From contig CM026424.1 of NCBI GenBank assembly GCA_014871385.1, positions 21,044,449 to 21,108,448 on the forward strand: a stretch of DNA of 64,000 nucleotides, written 5' to 3'. The number at the start of each line of letters is the position of its first letter. Position 1 is the first letter of the stretch. Origin of the DNA: Ceratodon purpureus. Its lineage: Eukaryota; Streptophyta; Bryopsida; Pseudoditrichales; Ditrichaceae. A program made the translations under genes and the position numbers. A model generated the notes under the pieces. That model was given only the letters and a program-made list of their open reading frames with translations, ran no database searches and was not told where the DNA came from. Shown here one piece after another: positions 62,153 to 64,000 of the stretch.

Positions 62153-63480
62153 TGCTACCCGCAACCAAGCTACCTCACCCCCTCCTCCCACAACAAGAAC
62201 CTCACACACGCCCATCACATCTCACCCCCTCCTCGCCCGGTACCGTCATCCCGGGCCCCACTCACTCCGCACACCTCAAACGCTGCGCTCCACACCAAAA
62301 AACACACTCCACCACACCTTCACCTCCAATAATGCTGTCTCTCCAACCCAGGCCCCGCCCGCCCCTCGAACCTCCCCTCCCACCTCGAACCCCCTGCCCC
62401 CTCCTCGCGCCCGTACGCATAAGCCGTCTCACCACAGTCCAAAAACCCCGCCATCGCACCTTGAAACCTCGCAAGTACCACCACGACCACGACCACGACC
62501 ACGACCAGCGCACGACCTCCAAACCCTAACCACTCCTGCACATGGAAGTCACCCCACTGCCGGCTAATCACTCCCACTGAACGCCACCAAACCCCCTCAC
62601 CACACCACACCACACCTGTTGATGGATCGATTACACTCCACCCGCCCTGCACCGCGACGGACGCAATGGAGCCTGGTCCCTCGGCGGAAGAGAGCATGGA
62701 ATTTGGACATGGAGGATCGAAGCCATAGCCATGGCTGTATGCAGTGGAGTGGCCTTGACAAGACACTCTCTCTCTCTCTCTCACAGTTGGGCTTGTTGGT
62801 GACGCTTCTTGTTCGTTTCGTTTGTTGTTCGTTTCGTTTGTTGTTCGTTTCGTTTCTCATTCATTCTGGTTTGTTGTGTCTGTCATGGTTCCATTCCACT
62901 GACTGAGTTTGGGGGGAGTTTAGGATTAATTCATTGTTGTTGGGATAATAAGTTTGTGGATTTGTCTTCAAATGGTTTGATTCTTTAATGATGACATTCT
63001 TAGAAGGTAGGGGTTTCTTTTTTTATTCATATGGTTTGAATTTGTGTGGTTTGAGAGTTAGAAGTTAATTTATCGTTGTTTGTTTTTTATGTTCATGTGA
63101 TGATGTTGTTCCTTTGATTTATATCTTTTTATGTTTTATTTTATTTTATTTTATGGAGTAGGATAAAATGGTGACGAAAATTATAGAGTAAAGAAGTTTA
63201 TGTTGTTAATTGTTGTTAGTTATATGAAATAAGGCATTTTAGTAAAATTGATTGATTTTTATTATGTTTTCTAAAAAGATTATTGGAATTAGCCTAGATG
63301 ACTTTAAAATAGGGAAATATCAGTAAAATAAATGAATTTTTCATAATGTATCTTTGTATTTGCCATCAGGCTTGGAATGTCCATATTTTCTAATTTCCTT
63401 GTGTTCTAAATTGTAGAGTTATGAAGGAAAGAAGGAACCAGCACCACACCTCGATAAAGAAAGAGCCGGGGTTGTAGGCC

Positions 63481-63540
63481 TGGAATGGAACGGAATGGAA
63501 CGGAATGGAATGGAATGGAGGAGCATGGAATGGAATGATG
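63481..63540 (+). repeat. (GGAAT)n satellite-like tract
   Basis: About ten pentamers of GGAAT and GGAAC, interrupted once by GGAGGAGCAT. A shorter run recurs at about 63603-63620. Confidence 0.85.
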
Positions 63541-63973
63541 AGGAGATTGGCGACTGATCATGAGGTGTGAGACAACCGAATGAAACGAATCGAATCTACT
63601 CGAATGGAGTGGAATGGAATCTGATTTCGAAGATTCAAGTGAGCCACAGTGCGAAATATACTTGTGTGTGACTGGAGAGATGGAGATCAAACTGTCTGTG
63701 TGAGCCCAATGGAATTATGGAATTAGGATGCTCCAGGCTCCCAATTGCAATGCACAAGTCACTCCGACTGCACAAATTATGAATTCAACATACCATTACA
63801 GTGTAATGGACGAGCCTCATAAGCTAGGGCTTAGGGTTTAAGGTTTAAGGCAGTCAGGCACGCACCAGTGAGCCAGAAGCGAGGGAGGGAGCGAGGGAGG
63901 GAGGGAGGGAGGGAGCCAATTCTACTTGTCATCAGCTACTAGGCTCCCACCGAGCTAAGCTAATTCATTCGGA

Positions 63974-64000
63974 CTCTCTCTCTCTCTCTCTCTCTCTCTC
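63974..64000 (+). repeat. (CT)n microsatellite running off the window end
   Basis: At least 13 CT units continuing to the last base of the window. Confidence 0.95.

Larger units (their letters stand above)
62153..64000. other. Upstream region with simple repeats
   Basis: Promoter and leader side of the minus-strand gene, GC-rich to about 62700. It contains a CT run at 62766-62782, a 16-bp tandem repeat of the GTTTCGTTTGTTGTTC type at 62809-62858, and a TTTTA-rich tract near 63128-63152. The GGAAT array, a GGGA-type run at 63880-63915 and the terminal CT run follow. Pro-rich plus-strand open frames at 61712-62567 are antisense composition artefacts. Confidence 0.6.

Noticed and set aside
61712..62567. 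Pro/Arg/His-rich plus-strand open frames
   Set aside because: They are antisense to the SQ/TQ gene and its leader and reflect skewed GC-rich composition.

Overview
The window looks like nuclear DNA of a land plant, probably a non-seed plant such as a moss or liverwort (inference). The reasons are GT-AG introns throughout, a nine-exon MIKC-type MADS-box gene, a four-exon PIP aquaporin, a plastid-type alpha/beta hydrolase, a B3-domain gene and a class III peroxidase relic. Genes are sparse. The AT-rich space between them is full of transposon remnants.

Layout: 2210-4242 (-) is an alpha/beta hydrolase with a presumed transit peptide. 4810-17635 is the standout: a 12.8-kb DNA transposon with about 61-bp terminal inverted repeats (TIRs) built on five GTGAGCR heptamers and a perfect 14-bp flanking direct repeat. 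It carries two divergent genes: a DDE/SWIM-zinc-finger transposase on the minus strand (5388-9006) and, on the plus strand (9706-16531), a 12-exon gene joining a ParB-like domain to a beta-class (permuted) N4/N6-type DNA methyltransferase fold. Both genes carry small lesions. 19601-20554 (-) is a two-B3-domain gene with one in-frame TGA. 21003-24290 holds degenerate coding relics, the last a class III peroxidase 3' end. 26574-29204 (+) is an intronless 876-aa Cys/Pro-rich protein with internal repeats. 34895-37161 (+) holds two tandem paralogues of an unknown acidic protein, the first frameshifted. 41131-43862 (+) is the MADS-box gene, which has one GC-AG intron. 50869-52789 (-) is the aquaporin. 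60146-62152 (-) is an unrecognised, probably nuclear protein rich in SQ/TQ sites.

Smaller mobile elements lie in the gaps: three copies of a TTAA-flanked family, two roughly 400-bp miniature elements with TA duplications, a 400-bp element with 29-bp TIRs, and a 162-bp CACTA-type miniature element with a CCA duplication. The genes do not form a pathway. The only functional unit is the large transposon, where transposase and a ParB/methyltransferase gene sit back to back between TIRs. All exon joins were made by eye from splice sites and phase; no searches were run. No tRNA, rRNA or CRISPR array was recognised, but RNA genes were not searched systematically.
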